Below, piece by piece: positions 33,770 to 46,779 of a stretch of DNA of 64,000 nt. The notes beneath the pieces are model-generated. The model searched no databases. It was given only the letters and a program-made list of their open reading frames with translations, and was not told where the DNA came from. The stretch lies in assembly GCA_015680685.1 (NCBI GenBank), contig MNCI01004101.1, forward strand, positions 526,277 through 590,276. The letters run 5' to 3'. A program made the position numbers and the translations under genes. Each line of letters opens with the position of its first letter. Within the stretch, counting starts at the first letter, position 1. This DNA comes from Gnetum montanum (lineage: Eukaryota; Streptophyta; Gnetopsida; Gnetales; Gnetaceae).

Positions 33770-35600
33770 AAATCTTATAGAACCAATTAGTAGAATCATT
33801 TTTTTGGGTCTATGAGCTTTTTCCTTTTAGCTTGAGATGATGTGGTAGAATAATTTGTAGCTAGATCATGGCACTAATTTGTAGTTCTTTATGGTTCTAC
33901 AAAATATTTTTCAATCTTCGATCTTTTTTGAATTTTTGAGTTCTCTTTAAATCCATAAAAATCTTTCCTTTACTGAGCTTAGCTAAGCTGGATTAAAACT
34001 GAATTTATCCATGTGTAGAATAATCCTTTGTAGGTATCATGTATAAGTATTTTTCTTTTGATGCTAATGTGACTTGTAGAACCATTTTGAATTTTTCTCA
34101 TAGAATCTAATTTTAGTTCTACAAACTTGATCTAGCTTGGTTTGTAGAATTATTTTGATGCTTTCTTGTAGAACCAAATTTTGGTTCTACAAACCCACTC
34201 TACTCAAAACCTAATGTAAAAGAATCATTCATGAGCTCCTTTGTAGAACTAATTTTTGGTTTTATAAGCTATGCTATATTTTTTTATCTTCTAAAACTTC
34301 ATTTGTTTAGTCTTTAATATGGTAAGCTAGATTACAAAGTATAATAAACATGTATGAAAATTAAATCTGTAATCTTTTGTGGGTCCAATATAATGCTCTT
34401 CTTTATTTCAATGTGGCTTATAGAACCAAATTTTAGTTCTACAAACTTATTCTTTTTTGGTTCAAATATGGTAGAGTCTCTCTTGAGCTTCTTTATAGAA
34501 TCAATTTTAGGTTCTACAAGCTTCTTGAGTTTTTTAGAGCTAACATGGTAGAATAAAAAAATGAGCTTTCTTGTAGAACCAAATTTTGATTCTATGAAAT
34601 GTTGTTCTTCCTCATAGAACTAACGTGGTAGATCCATTTTGGGACTCATTTATAAAACCAATTTTTAGTTCTACAAGCTATGATTTATTTCACATTCTAT
34701 TCTTAAATGATGATGTGGATGGTAGTACAAAATTAACTCTTCCTTATAGAACCAACATTTGTTTCTATAAACCTATGCTGTATAGAGGCTAAGGTGACTC
34801 ATCAAACCTTTTTTAAGCTTGGCTATAAAATTGAATTTTAATTCTAGAAATAGTAATACTTTTTAATTTCTATTTTGTTCCATAGCTGATGTGGCAAAGC
34901 CAAAAATGAGTGCTTTATGCTCTTTAAGAGTTTTTAATGTAATTTGTAGTACTAATTTAGATTTTGTTTATAGAACTAAATTTTGGTTCTATGAATATAA
35001 AATTGATAAAGAGCTAACGTGGTAGAATCATTTTAAAGCTCATTTGTAGAATTGAATTCTAATTCTACAAAGCTCATCTTCTATTCAAATCTTATATAGC
35101 CAATAACAAAAGATTTCTAGATCAATCCTATAACTTCTTGAAATGACCGCTATTTAAAAAAAGCTTTCCTTATATTATGTGGCACCTGGGATTTACCTAT
35201 AAAGCTAATCTTTAATGTTATCTTATAGACTCTTATCTCATGATAATGTGAAGCTACTCATTAACCTCTAGCTAGCTGACATGGAAGAACCAATTTAGAA
35301 TTTGACTGTAGAACTAATATTTGATTCTACATACCTTTCCAATTCTATAAATTTATTGGTAAGGAGTTGACATGGATCATAGAGCTATTTTAGAGCTCTC
35401 TTATAGAATGAATTTGTAGAACAATGTTTTGATCCTACTAATCTCTTCTATTATACAACTTGATGTTGCATATAAAGCTAATCGAGCCTTTAATTATAGA
35501 ATCTTATTTTACTCTATAAATTTGCGAAGAGCTAATGTGGCTCATGTAACTAATTTAAATGCTCTTTGTAGAACCAATATTTGGTTTTATGAGCTCAATC
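33770..35600. repeat. Palindromic-motif tandem array in element C LTR (left)
   Basis: About 17 copies of a hairpin-forming motif, best example 34168-34190: arms GTAGAACCAA and TTGGTTCTAC around ATT. Copies recur about every 75-130 bp and are linked by recurrent spacer words such as GAGCTAACGTGG and AGCTAATGTGGC, so the true unit is ~100 bp with a palindromic core. Further clear copies lie near 34241, 34416, 34492, 34579, 34658, 34755, 34965, 35045, 35305 and 35568. The array lies on the LTR-start side of the ORF, in a promoter-like position. Confidence 0.85.
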
Positions 35601-36471
35601 TAACTTCACTAGTTGACATCGCTAAAAAATATTAGCTTTCTCTTGCAAAGCTAAACACATTTCTCTAGCTCTTCAGTTTTGTATTCCTTTTACTAATAAA
35701 GCTTTAACTCAAAATCCTAGAATAAATTATTTGTGCTAATTCTAATATTCTTTCAAGCTAGAAGAAATTCTTCTAACTTCATGAGCCAATTTGTATTGAT
35801 CCAAAACCTATCTAATAAGTTAGGAAGGAATAATCTTTTCGAATTGGATTATTTCCTCATGATCTCTTTTCCTAGAGCTGATTAGGATGTGTTTAATTTT
35901 GTGTCATTGTATCAAATCTAGCTTGAAACCCTATCTCTTCATGTTAATTTCCTAAAGTGTAAGGAGCTTGCATGCATAAATATCAAATATTTTTTAAGTT
36001 ATTATCATACATAAAATTGCCATCATTTTTGAAATCCTTATTAAAATAAGTTGAATTCTTTTTACATTTCTATAAATAGTCTAGTATTATAAGTTTCATT
36101 CTTCATTTAGAGATTTTTTCTATGTAGTTGTGTTTAGGAGAAATATGACTATCAGTGAAAATATGATATAAATCCATAAAATTTCTTGTAAAGCTTAGTA
36201 AGGATATTTCTTATCTAAGCAGTGTAAGCAACTCTTCTTAACAATACTTTCTTAATTAATCAATACTTCTTTTTAGGAGCTTCTAAATATTTTTAAAATA
36301 AGCTAAAAATTTCTAATTTTTGTTGTTCCATGGTAATGGAGATTATTAGAACAATAATTTTCCCTAAACAAAACACATTTTTTATTTAAATAAAGTACTC
36401 TATATATATATGTATATAAAGGATCTAGACATACACTTACATATATTTTATTTTTGGAGAAAACCCCTACA

Positions 36472-37582
36472 GCTTAAGGATGAATAGAGATGAAAAAAAT
36501 CAAGTCCTAAACGAAATTATAAAAGGTGAGCTAATCAAGATTAGATGAATGAAACTAGTTGGCCCTGCATAGTGATTATGATCTTTCTTAGAACTTTACA
36601 TTCTGAGGCTCCATCATACTCAAGTTTAGTAGTTACTTATGCAAGTACTATAGTTCCTAACTCACCATTCCAAGTATGTAGCTCTATAGAAGGTTATGGA
36701 TTTTCTTTTTTCCCTGGTTCCGCCTCCTTCATGATATTTTTAGTGTATTTAAGTGTTTCCTCTATATTATTCTCATGTTGGGAATCTAGAAAATCTTCAT
36801 ACTTGAAGTCTTGAACTAGACTTTCCACATCATTGATATTTTCCTTTCAACAATAAGTTAGCGTACCTAGGGAATTTAATCCATTAATTAACATAGAATG
36901 ATTATCCTTTAGTAAGAAAGGAAAATTCATTAGAAATCAAAGCCATGAATGCACAACTATAGGACATACTATAAGTAATAGCCCTATAATAAATTCTTTG
37001 AACATGTTTAGGGAAACATCCAAATAGATATGGAATGGAAGGCATAGCTTTTATTTTTTCCTTTTGAGTTCTATGAATAGCCTCCATTTTGTTATGGACC
37101 TTACCTTTTCAACCATGGATCCTAGTGAATCAACCAACTCATGGAATTTATTGTCACCTTTTTAGCTTCCTACTTAGTTCTAGAAAATCAATTATGAAAC
37201 ACTATGTATATATTTACATTTTGTTCAACCTTGATTAAGCTATTTCAAGTGGATATTTATCCAAAGTAATGTTTCAAATTTAGCATGTTAAATGTTTAAC
37301 TTAATACTTGTCTATATAATGTAGTTAACTTGAAGGTATTATCTCTAACTTGTTGCTTAATCATTAATGACTGAGTCCACTTAGCTGAAAATTTATTATG
37401 TTTACTTCTCTGATTGATTTTACATAATAAAATCAAGTTACCTTCCTTAAACACTTTTAGTCTCTCTCAAAAATAAAACCATTACTTCATTATTTTTCAT
37501 TCCATAATAGCTTATCTCGAGCATCATCAATCTTAGTCACTCACCTAAACAATAAAATCATTTAACCATGTTCTATGGCTAA
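36472..37582 (-). other. Element C interior, 3' end
   Basis: Between the integrase tail and the 3' LTR on the element strand. A minus-strand stretch at ~36530-36840 stays nearly free of stops (residues such as DSQHENNIEETLKYTK and NGELGTIVLA) but matches nothing I know. It may be the C-terminal pol extension or an extra ORF. No convincing polypurine tract is visible next to 36471. Confidence 0.4.
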
Positions 37583-38420
37583 TCATGGGCTATAATTTTT
37601 TATAAATTCTATTACTAATGACACAACTTGGTTAGTTGTTTGAGCATTAATCTCACAAACTAAGCTAAATGGTGGAGTAGCTATGGATTTGTTAATCCTA
37701 ATCCTATTTGTCCATAAACCTTCATACAGTAGTTGATGCCAGTTTCTTGTGATCTCATTCATAGAGTGTTTGATACATGAGATTTTTTTTAATTGGGTAT
37801 TCAACCAAACCATTTCCTTTTGGGTAATAATTTGAATATGAATATAGAAAAATTGATTTCACCAAAGCACATTGTACAAATTCAAGAGATTGAAAAATTA
37901 TGCCATTATTAGTAAATAATTACTTTGGCATTTCAAATCAATCTATAATATATTGCTCTAAGAATTTGGTTACATTATATGAAGTACTTCTTCTTAAAGC
38001 TTTAGCTTATACCCATTTTCTAAAATAATCGATAGTCAGAAGGAAAAAATTTATGCGCTACTTTTGATGAAGTAATAGCCTGTATGAAATCTAATTTCCA
38101 TAACTCTAAAGATACTACTACTGGCTTTAATGAAGCACTTACTTTTTTAACTTTCGTTTAGTAATTTGCCACTTCTAGTAACTTAGAAAAGTTTTCCTAT
38201 AAGTGCTTATAGATTGTAGGCTAATACAATTCATATCTTATAATATGGTGCATCATAGCTATTGGTGATTCATAATATAGCTCCTCATGATTGTTAAATT
38301 GATTTAGAATTTCTTCAATAGTTTGATTGGATATACATTCCTATAAAACTCCTATGAAATCCTTTCTATATAAAGTTTCATAAGTAAGAATGTACTTTTT
38401 TTATCTATCAAAGTTCTTCT
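37583..38420 (-). pseudogene. Element C integrase relic
   Basis: Minus-strand segments match gypsy integrase in order. A zinc-finger/core entry near 38200 (MMHHIIRYELY) is followed by SLELWKLDFIQAITSS (~38110; WGLDFIGPI-type with the first catalytic Asp). The LRRSTSYNVTKFLEQYI block (~38000) precedes FTNNGIIFQ (~37900), where SDNGxxF is expected and the catalytic Asp is lost. The tail open frame 37583-37813 reads NWHQLLYEGLWTNRI...TPPFSLVC, like NWHxxLxxALWAYRT...TPFxLVY. Confidence 0.72.
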
Positions 38421-38889
38421 TTAGCCTTTAATTAAATTTTGAAGAATTTCATTATTGGTGAGAAATCTTACTATATCATCATATCAATTTCTAATTTTAG
38501 TAAGAAATAATATCTTACTTTTAGGATCTTTTTTCATGATTCTATCTATTCCCATATTTTTTATTATGTTGCAAGTTTCTAAGGTAAACTTGAATTACTA
38601 TAGATTAATCATCCAATTTTGAAATTAATCTCATTCTTAAATAATATTTCCTCATAGCTAGCTTTATAGTCATAATATGAACTGTATTATTTTCTAAATA
38701 ATACTTAAAATGACATAGAGATTTTATCACAGAAAATGTTTATCTTTCAAGTGTTGAGTAGTTATTTTCACCTCCTTTCAACTAATAACTAAATAAATAA
38801 ATTTCACTTTCTTTTTTTCCTTTTATTGTGTTAATACTATAGCTAAGGATTTTGTTGATGCAAAAGCATATAACCAAAAATCCTCCTTT
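38421..38889 (-). pseudogene. Element C RNase H region, heavily decayed
   Basis: Lies between the RT-RNase H junction and the integrase, where RNase H should be. Only scattered resemblance is left. Assigned by position. Confidence 0.4.
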
Positions 38890-39804
38890 AGCTTAGGCTT
38901 TACTAAATATGGGGATTCCATAATAGGTTTCATAATTGAATCTAAATGCTTCAAATAATTCTTTTGTTTTTGTTACTTTAACATGTTTCTTTAACATTTG
39001 CAACAAAGTTTTTATTATCTTTGTCAATACTAGTACAACGTTTTTAACAAAATTTATCTTTCCAAGGAATGACCTTATAGATATTTTATTCATAGGATGT
39101 TCTATAATCTAAATAGCTTATATTCTAGAATTATCAATAGCTATTCCTTTCCTATAGACTACATGTCCAAGTAAGCTTCATGATCTTACTCCAAGATATA
39201 CTTCTTAGGATTTAATGAAATATCAAATTCCTTACACCTATCACATATTTGCTATAGATGGAATATATGATCTAGTTCATGCTTTGAATATATTGTAATA
39301 TCATCTACATAAACATCCATTAATTTCACAATAAGACCTTTGAAAACAAATATCCATAGCTTGAAATGTAGTCAGTACATTTGATAAGCCAAAAGACATT
39401 CTTTTGTTTGCAACAGTAGCCCACTTTCTGATAATTTTTGTCTTATATCTATTATTTTTATCAACTATTATTTGGTTATAACTTGAGAAACCATCTAAAA
39501 ATGAAAATAACTAGCATCTTGATACTTTTATAAGTGTCTTGTCAATTCTTGGGAGTGGATACCTATCTTTAATCAAAGCTTCATTTAAATTTTTGAAATC
39601 AACAAATAGTCTTATATCTTCATTTTTCTTTCTTATTGGCACTATGTTGGCTATCCAAGATGAATACCTTATTAGATATATTATATTTGCAGCTAATAAC
39701 TTGCTGATTTTAGCTTCCATTACTAGCTCAAATATTAGGTTAAATTTTCTTAATTTTTTCTTAATCACCTTGTAGCCTTCTACGAAAGGAATTTTATGAG
39801 ACAT
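38890..39804 (-). pseudogene. Element C reverse transcriptase relic
   Basis: The open frame 39511-39804 carries SSWIANIVPIRKKNEDIRLF, FVDFKNLNEALIKDRYPLP and RIDKTL, the gypsy RT fingers region. It continues through FLDGFSSYNQI (~39490) and MSFGLSN (~39400; RMPFGL-type) to YVDD (39300-39311) followed by ITIYSKHELDH. The open frame 38893-39093 has RSFLGKINFVKNV, the RT-RNase H linker (FLGKINFIRRF-type). The RHSTWVANLVPVRKK-like style suggests a gypsy lineage different from the 11-14 kb relic, whose equivalent block is YVEWVFNIVVV. Confidence 0.85.
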
Positions 39805-40845
39805 AATATCAAGATTAAAGGTTCTTAAATGATCATAAGATCAAGAAAAGGTTTCTAAGCTCTTTTTCAAAACCTGCATTATCTAATTTTTTTTATGGTT
39901 CAATGTTTAAACTAATATTTAAGTTTCTTTGAACATATCTACATCCTAAGTTTATTGTATCATAAGCTTGATCCTTGGGATCTTAGATGTCTTAGCCTTT
40001 AACTAACTTCTAGTTAAATTCTTCTTCTAATTGTAGTACTCATCTTGGAAATATTTTCCTTTTTTACTTTAGGTTCTCTACTTCATAAACATGATTTTTG
40101 AATTCTCCTATACTTTTTAAAAAATTCAGCTATCTCATGATCATCTTTAAAAATGTGGAGACAACTTAAATTATCAATGATCATAGGCTCTGATTCTAAC
40201 TCTATGACTATCATGCATTATTTAATTTCTTTTGATGAATTAAAAGTTGAATATGCTACTATAAGCTCATCCACTATTTGATTTCATTCCCTAGGAATAT
40301 TTTCACTTTTATATTCTACAAAATTTTCAAGAATTTTTATTACCAATTGCTTGTAAGACCTAAGGAACAAGATTTTAATAATTCACTTTCCTTGTACATA
40401 ATCGCAAACTAGCTTTGAATATTGTTTCATCTCCAATTTAATAAGCCCTTTGTCATAATCTATTTTAAAACCTCTACATAAGGATTCATATTCAACCTTG
40501 TTATTAGTACAAGAAAATTTTAATTGTATAGCTTCTGATTCTATATGATTTTCTATGCTAATTAGAACAATACCTACACTTGATCCTTTGGAATTACAAG
40601 CTCCATCAGAAGATAATTTTCAAAATTATTCTTGCTAATTATTAGTATGCATATTTTGTATTTATCAAATATAGCTAACTCCTAATTTTACTTTATTTGA
40701 TTCAATTATTTTATTTTTACCATTAGTAGTCACATGTCTAACCATCAATGTCTCATTGTATATATAGATTTGATTCAGTTCTTCTTTCCATGGTAACCAC
40801 ATATGTGAATAATCCATTATAATATAAGCAGAGAATTTTATTTTT

Positions 40846-41115
40846 CTAACTTCTACTTAATAATATGCTATATGCATCAAGAATATCATCTACTTGGATT
40901 GTTAACCTACTCTTGATTCTAGGATATGAAGCTATTTGAAGTAACATATTTGGTAAATGATCTACTAACTTGACTCTACTTTTATTGACCTGAATAGTTT
41001 TTCTATTTGATTTTTCTAGTTCTAACCCTAATTGTTTATAAATTGAAAAAGGTATCAACATTGAAGCAGCTTTTGAATCAACTAAGCAACTATGTAGATA
41101 CCTATCCTTTAACAT
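40846..41115 (-). pseudogene. Element C aspartic protease relic
   Basis: An open piece of 89 codons. LVDSKAASMLIPFSIYKQLG gives the active-site Asp (41077-41079) in a D-S-K context, where D-G/T-G is expected, so the site is mutated. Downstream YSILLSRS corresponds to the conserved (Y/F)xxLLGRPW or LLSRDW block near the protease C-terminus. Upstream of RT on the same strand, as expected. Confidence 0.72.
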
Positions 41116-42560
41116 GAGGGTTAATAAGAAAGATAGTGCATCTTTCTCAGCTATGAGTGATGTCTTAATAATGGACTTATTTGCATTATAGATATAATTT
41201 GTAGCTATATTAATAATCTTCTTATTATTTTTAATTTCTTCTAGAATTGTTTTTGAGCCTCCTTTTGTCTACGTTAACTATTATAAACTAATATGATTGT
41301 GAAGTCTCTTTAAATTTTCTATTATATCATACTTCCCTTCATCATAAAGTCCTTACCTTTTAAAAATCTTAGGAAAAGAGTCATGATGATTTTTCAGATT
41401 TGGTTGAATTGTTTCTTTTGACTTATATTTTTGCTTAAAATATTTTATCTTCTCAGTAGGATTGAGAATTACATTTGCAGATCTAGATGTGGGCAGCATC
41501 TCTTTAGCACTCAACAAACCATATCTAGGCTCTTCATTATTATTGAAATCATCATTTGATGAGTATCCTGATTTTGATCCTTCAAACATTTCCTCATTTG
41601 ATGACCTGTCTAAGAAATATATCCTAGTTTGCATTGGTTCTTTAGACTCATCTTCAAATTTTATAAAATTTGAATTAGCTAATATTTATTTTTCTTCAAT
41701 ATCATCTAGTTTAGCCTAGATATTGCAGTTTCTAGTCTAGAAAAATTCCATATCTTATTTATGTTTCATTTGAATAGATGTTTTTCTAGTTTAATGATTT
41801 TATTGGAAATTTCTTTAAAAAATTTATTCTTATCCTATTCCTCACTTTGTAACTCAATATAATTACCTGTTAAAGTCTATGTTTTAAGCTAAGTAAAATT
41901 TTGTATAGGAAGCAATCCTTTTCATCAATCTTTTACAACATGTTGTGTGTTATTTGTAGCTAATTTCAATTCTATTTCTAACTCTATGAATTGACTATAA
42001 AGATCAACAAAGGTATTGACACTAGGATCTATAGTATTCAAATAAGTGTCTCTTAAACCCCATTACTTGGTTAAAACTTGTTTTGAAATAAACCACATAT
42101 CCTTTAAAAGTTAATGTTAAATTTTCCAATTAATTCTTGATTTTCATGTTTTATTTGATCTAATCCACTATAGAATTGATGTTGTTCAATTTGATTACTA
42201 AATTAGTATATGAACAAAACCTTCATATCATCCAAACTAGTAATACTATTATTTGATAGATTAGAATACCAAATTTGAGCTATATCTCTAAGATTACCTA
42301 TGAATATCCTAAAAAGTTGATCTTGATGCTAATTTCTTACCTAAAATAAGGCTAGCTCAAACAAATGTAAATACACTTCTGCTAAATAAGCCATCCTAGG
42401 AATGTATGGCTTTATTAAGTAGGTATAAGTAGCTTTAAGAACACCATGATATGCATTAAACATAAAATGCATAGAAAGCTAAAATTGATTCACAAAAAGA
42501 GGATTAACCATTATTTGGAAATTTTAAGTTTTACTATATGATCCTATTTTTGATCTAGCT
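41116..42560 (-). pseudogene. Element C gag relic
   Basis: On the minus strand NPLFVNQF (~42505) starts the capsid region. LRDIAQIWYSNLSNNSITSL (~42280) fits the gag core (A-x-x-WYxxLxxxSIxSWxxLxxxF). Charged C-terminal material follows, including an open piece at 41353-41634 with YGLLSAKEMLP. Frameshifts and stops are frequent. No zinc knuckle was found. Confidence 0.65.
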
Positions 42561-42818
42561 TTCCTCTTGTAAGATAAGTCCCTAATTAAAGGTGATAACC
42601 TAGCTTGTATTATTCTTACCCCACTACTCAAATTTCTAATTGTGAGCTTAAATTTTTCTTTAGATGATTTTCAATATAAAATTTGAAATTTTTTTTGGGA
42701 TTTTATAATCTTCTTGTCTATGAGAAGATCCACTCATAAGATAAAATAAGATAACTAATCTAACCTAATTTTTGACTTAATTTAACCTAATATGATTAAA
42801 TATGTCTTAGTATGCCAT

Positions 42819-42831
42819 GCTTCTATTATTA
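42819..42831 (-). promoter_or_regulatory. Decayed primer-binding site of element C (tRNA-iMet type)
   Basis: Minus strand TAATAATAGAAGCATGGC aligns with TGGTATCAGAGCCATGGC at 12 of 18 positions, several differences being G-to-A. It lies 13 bp from the LTR end as I drew it, a little far, so either the LTR extends to ~42832 or the site is further decayed than I think. Confidence 0.45.
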
Positions 42832-43639
42832 GTTAAATTATAGAAGCAAGATCATGACCTTGCTCCAAATTAGTCTAGATAACTCAATTTAGGTGGTTGA
42901 TGGTTTCTAGTTTAACCAAGGTATGAATATCTCAGAATATTTTTTGTTGGTTTAAAGGAGATAATTATGGCTAAATCTATAATAATAGTAAAATAATTTA
43001 AAGAAAGTGTTATCTTACATATAAAGATGGTTATCTCTTTTATCTATCTCTCAACATATCAATAAAAATCAATAGATTAATACTTATTTAACTTTAAATT
43101 CTACATAGCTAAGACAAAAAATGAAGAAATTTTATAGATTATGTCATTTTTTTAATTTTTAGCTATCTACTAGAAAACATTATGTAGCTGAATTTCACAA
43201 AAGTTTTACTAAAGAGATTAGGAATATGAGATGGAAAGTTTCTTTTTGAAGCTCAAAATTACTTAAAAGATGGAATCAATTCTACATTAAAATGATTCAT
43301 TATTGATACTTATAGAAGCTATCCTATTAAATCAAGGTAATAAGAATAAGGTAGTCCTTAGCTTATAGAGAAAATAACCTATTCCAAAACCTATTGATCA
43401 CATAAATATGCCTATGTGTAATTTCACCTAAACAAGTAAAGAAAGCCATCTAAGTTTAACATAAATTAAGGAAAAACTCAAAAGGAGATAAATGAAATAT
43501 ATTTAGAATGTAATTAAGAGAAATACTATTTATAATCTTTTCCAAAATGTGTCTTCTATTACTTCTTCTAGATTCCCCTTTTCATAAATCTAGTCAAAGC
43601 TTTATATGGTAGTTACAACAATTACAACATCATAGCTTA

Positions 43640-46400
43640 ACTATATTTACATTTTTCTCATATAACTATAAGTCATTAGAAATTTTTTTTTAACTTTCTA
43701 ATAAGATTTTTTCATCTTTTGGATTTAAACCCTTTCTATTTGTAATTGTTGAGACAATTTTCCATGATTGAATAAAGTTTTTATGTCCTAATTTGATGTA
43801 GTTGGCTTGACATTGTTAAAATTTTTATAACATCTTATGCTCCTATTTCACTAACATCTAATTTGGTTATTGAATTAGGTAGCTCATTTAATGTTATCAA
43901 TGGAGCTAAAGAAACTTGTTCCAAGTCCAATTTTCTTTGAGTAGCTTCTACCATTATTCTTGCAACTACTATCATCATGTTGTTTAAGAAATATTTCTTG
44001 TATTAAGGCAAGGTTTCTCTTTTCTTTGTAGCCACTTTAATAAACTTATAAGATCTTTCTTCCATCTAAAAAATAATAACTTGATTCATTTTTAGTTCTT
44101 TTATCTCATCTTGAGTCTCCCATATCTATTCTTTATTTTATCTAAGTTCAATAATCAACTCTTGAAAATTGGGTTGCAACAAATATGAGTAGCTTGGAGG
44201 ATTTTCCTCATTTTCTTGTTCCAATTCATAATTAAAAAAAGTAATCTTTTCTTCTAATTATATCATAGTCCACTGTTTATTTTTTAGTATTTATTCTTTA
44301 GTAATAATTGTAATTTTGAGCTACTTATTTTCATCTTTGAAGCTTTTCAATTCTTCTTTCAATCTGGATATTTCTTATTCATTTTGTATCAAATACTCTT
44401 TGAGCTTGCCTATTTGACTATTAGCTACTTATTCCATATATTTAATTGAAATAATTATAGCTTCTAACATGTTGTGATGGTACATTATAAGCTTATGAAC
44501 TCAAACTTAAATATCATATTTGTTATAATGGAAGATAATATTTACTTTAGTTTTTGTCTTAGTCTAGAGCTTCTAAATTAGAATGATCCTTCATTCCTTA
44601 TCATTAACATTAAAGGATGAAGGTGCTTCTTTCATTAAGTAGCCTAAGAAAAAGGCCAAATTTGTTAAAGCTAATGATGAATTTTTTTTATCCTTCTATT
44701 GTTATTGTTATAGCTCTTCTAGCCTTTGTTGTTCTAGTTGCTTCTATTGTTACTACTTGAGTAGCTCTTGTTGTTTATTTTACTTTGTAGATTTTATTTT
44801 TTTAATTATTTTTTTCAAGTTGTCTTCAATCTTGCATATTCATCTCCATTTGGTGGAAATCATTCATTGGGTATGGCTTCTTCTAGATCCTATAGCTTTC
44901 ATAAGAACTAATTTTCTTTCATTAGAGATAAATATTCATCAAGAAAATACCTACCTAGAGGATGCTCTTTGCTTTCCATCAACTTGTAGACCTCAATTAC
45001 TTGTTGATCACAAGTAGATGTTGAAATATTCATAGATAAGATTCTTTTCAACTATTATTATCCTTTCTTCTTAGTTTTCTTTATCTCTTTATCTGTAGCT
45101 ATTTAATAGACTATGCCTTTCTCATCTAGCTAATGAAAATTATGAGTCTTGCCAATTGAATATATTCTCTTTGGAGCTACAAAAAGATCGCATTGTTCTA
45201 TATATAACTTAGTCATACCTTTCATATGCCATGCATTACTAAATTTCCAAAAGCCAAACTTCAAAGAAAAAACATCATTATGCTTATAATCATGCCTTAG
45301 GGACTTTCTCACATTTGTCATCCTATATTTGAAGATTCAAGATATGGTGCTCAAAAACTTGAAGCTTAAATGCTTTTCATTTGAACCTTATTATCAAAAT
45401 CTAAGTATAATGGGCATGTTGAAAATTAGCTTCATGGCATTTACTCATTGTTTTATTAAAAATTTGTTGATCTATCTATGATGGAAAATCTCCTAGAAAG
45501 AATCTAAATAGATTGGGATAAACATAGTTCAAAACAAATTCCAAGGCTTGGACATCAAAATAGCTATTTTAATATACAATTAGGAGGAAGTCATACCAAA
45601 GATCCTTAGATTAATCTTTACACTATGATTCATAAACATTAAATGTTGGGGCTATTCTTTCAAGTTCACGAATATCACTTAATAAACAATCTGTAAAAAT
45701 GAGCTTAAAATTTGTTGAGACCATTGATCATGGATCTCTACTAGGCTATTCTATAATACAAAGTTCATATATCATATAGAAAGAATATTTCCTTATTTTC
45801 TAAAGCTACCAATGCTCAAACATGATAATTAGCAACATAATTAATTTCAAAATATAAATAGAAATTTAAAGCTAAGATTAAATTCTATATGGGAACATGA
45901 GCTTTGTATCTTTTGAAATTGTGTTTTGACATCCTTGGAATTTTGAAAGATGTGCCAAAGAAAGCTTGAAAACTTTTCCTATTTCTAGATGAGCTCAAAC
46001 TTTACCACTAATAATCTCCTCATTAATCTACTAAAATTCTACTTCTATTATATCAAGCTTTGTGAGATCACAGAGCTCATATGTCTTCTTGACACTAATG
46101 TCAATGAAGCACTTGATATTTCCTAGAAGATGCAACTTATCCTTCTTGTACACAATTTCAACAATCAAACAATTGATGACATCTGTTATAATGTTATCCT
46201 TAGGTCTAAAATTGAGCTTTGGAAGAATTATTTTCTCATATATCACTTGCTAATATTCCATTGAATCTAAAGATTGGTGCTTTGTCTTTCCATATAAGTT
46301 ATGGTCTTATCAAAGATGAATAAATTTTTCTCTTCCATCTCCAAATCCAAATTCCCAACATCAATCCACTATTGGAGCAAGTGTTAATCTCTTGGAACTT
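43640..46400 (-). pseudogene. LTR-encoded ORF of element C, right copy (unknown protein)
   Basis: Same reading frame remains as 30385-33145. Matching blocks: NLDLEMEEKNLFIFDK (~46340), NIITDVINCLIVEIVYKKDK (~46190), NIKCFIDISVKKTYEL (~46120), ILALNFYLYFEINYV (~45880), HDYKHNDVFSLKFGFW (~45295; left copy HDYNHNEIFPFKFG), QVIEVYKLMESKEHPLGRYF (~44990; left copy WMERKDHPLARDF) and YKKYFLNNMMIVVARIMV (~43995). Open pieces include 46031-46246 and 45130-45321. Conservation at protein level across two decayed copies shows the ancestral LTR held one continuous frame. No known domain is recognised. Confidence 0.6.
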
Positions 46401-46779
46401 TTGAAATGCTTCTTCCTTCTCCTTATGAGATATTTTGAGCTAGAATTCAAAGGATTTTAAGAAATATTTTCTTTACACTTGAAATATATCTCTTATTCTA
46501 CTTCAATGTTTAACTCTATCTAGTAATGTCTCTATGACTCAAAATCGAGTGCAAGCTTAGCCATTAATAATTGAAGCTTTATTTTTTATTTTCTTTTTTA
46601 GCGAGAGGTTATTAGAATCAGCTTTTGATACATGTCATAGATCTTAATCTTGATGAGATACTATCTTAAATAATTATAGGGTTAGTACAAAATTATTGAC
46701 TTATCTTTTATTAATATAGCTCTTAATGTTTTAATAAGAGTGATAAAGCTAATGTGCATGTAAGGAAAAATGCATCATA

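Larger units (their letters stand above)
29607..36471 (-). repeat. Element C, 3' LTR (left copy, ~6.87 kb)
   Basis: On the element strand it starts TGTAGGGGTTTTCTCC (36471) and ends near ATGATCTTACA (29607; possibly 29599). From its 5' end it contains ~0.8 kb of plain AT-rich sequence, a palindrome-rich tandem array (33770-35600), a ~2.8-kb decayed reading frame (30385-33145), and ~0.8 kb to the end. A ~400-bp segment around 35800-36240 is absent from the right copy. Confidence 0.8.

Noticed and set aside
33770-35600. CRISPR-like regularly spaced palindromic repeats
   Set aside because: Repeat cores vary, spacing is irregular, spacers are themselves repeats of one ~100-bp unit, no cas genes occur, and the array is inside an LTR of a eukaryotic element.
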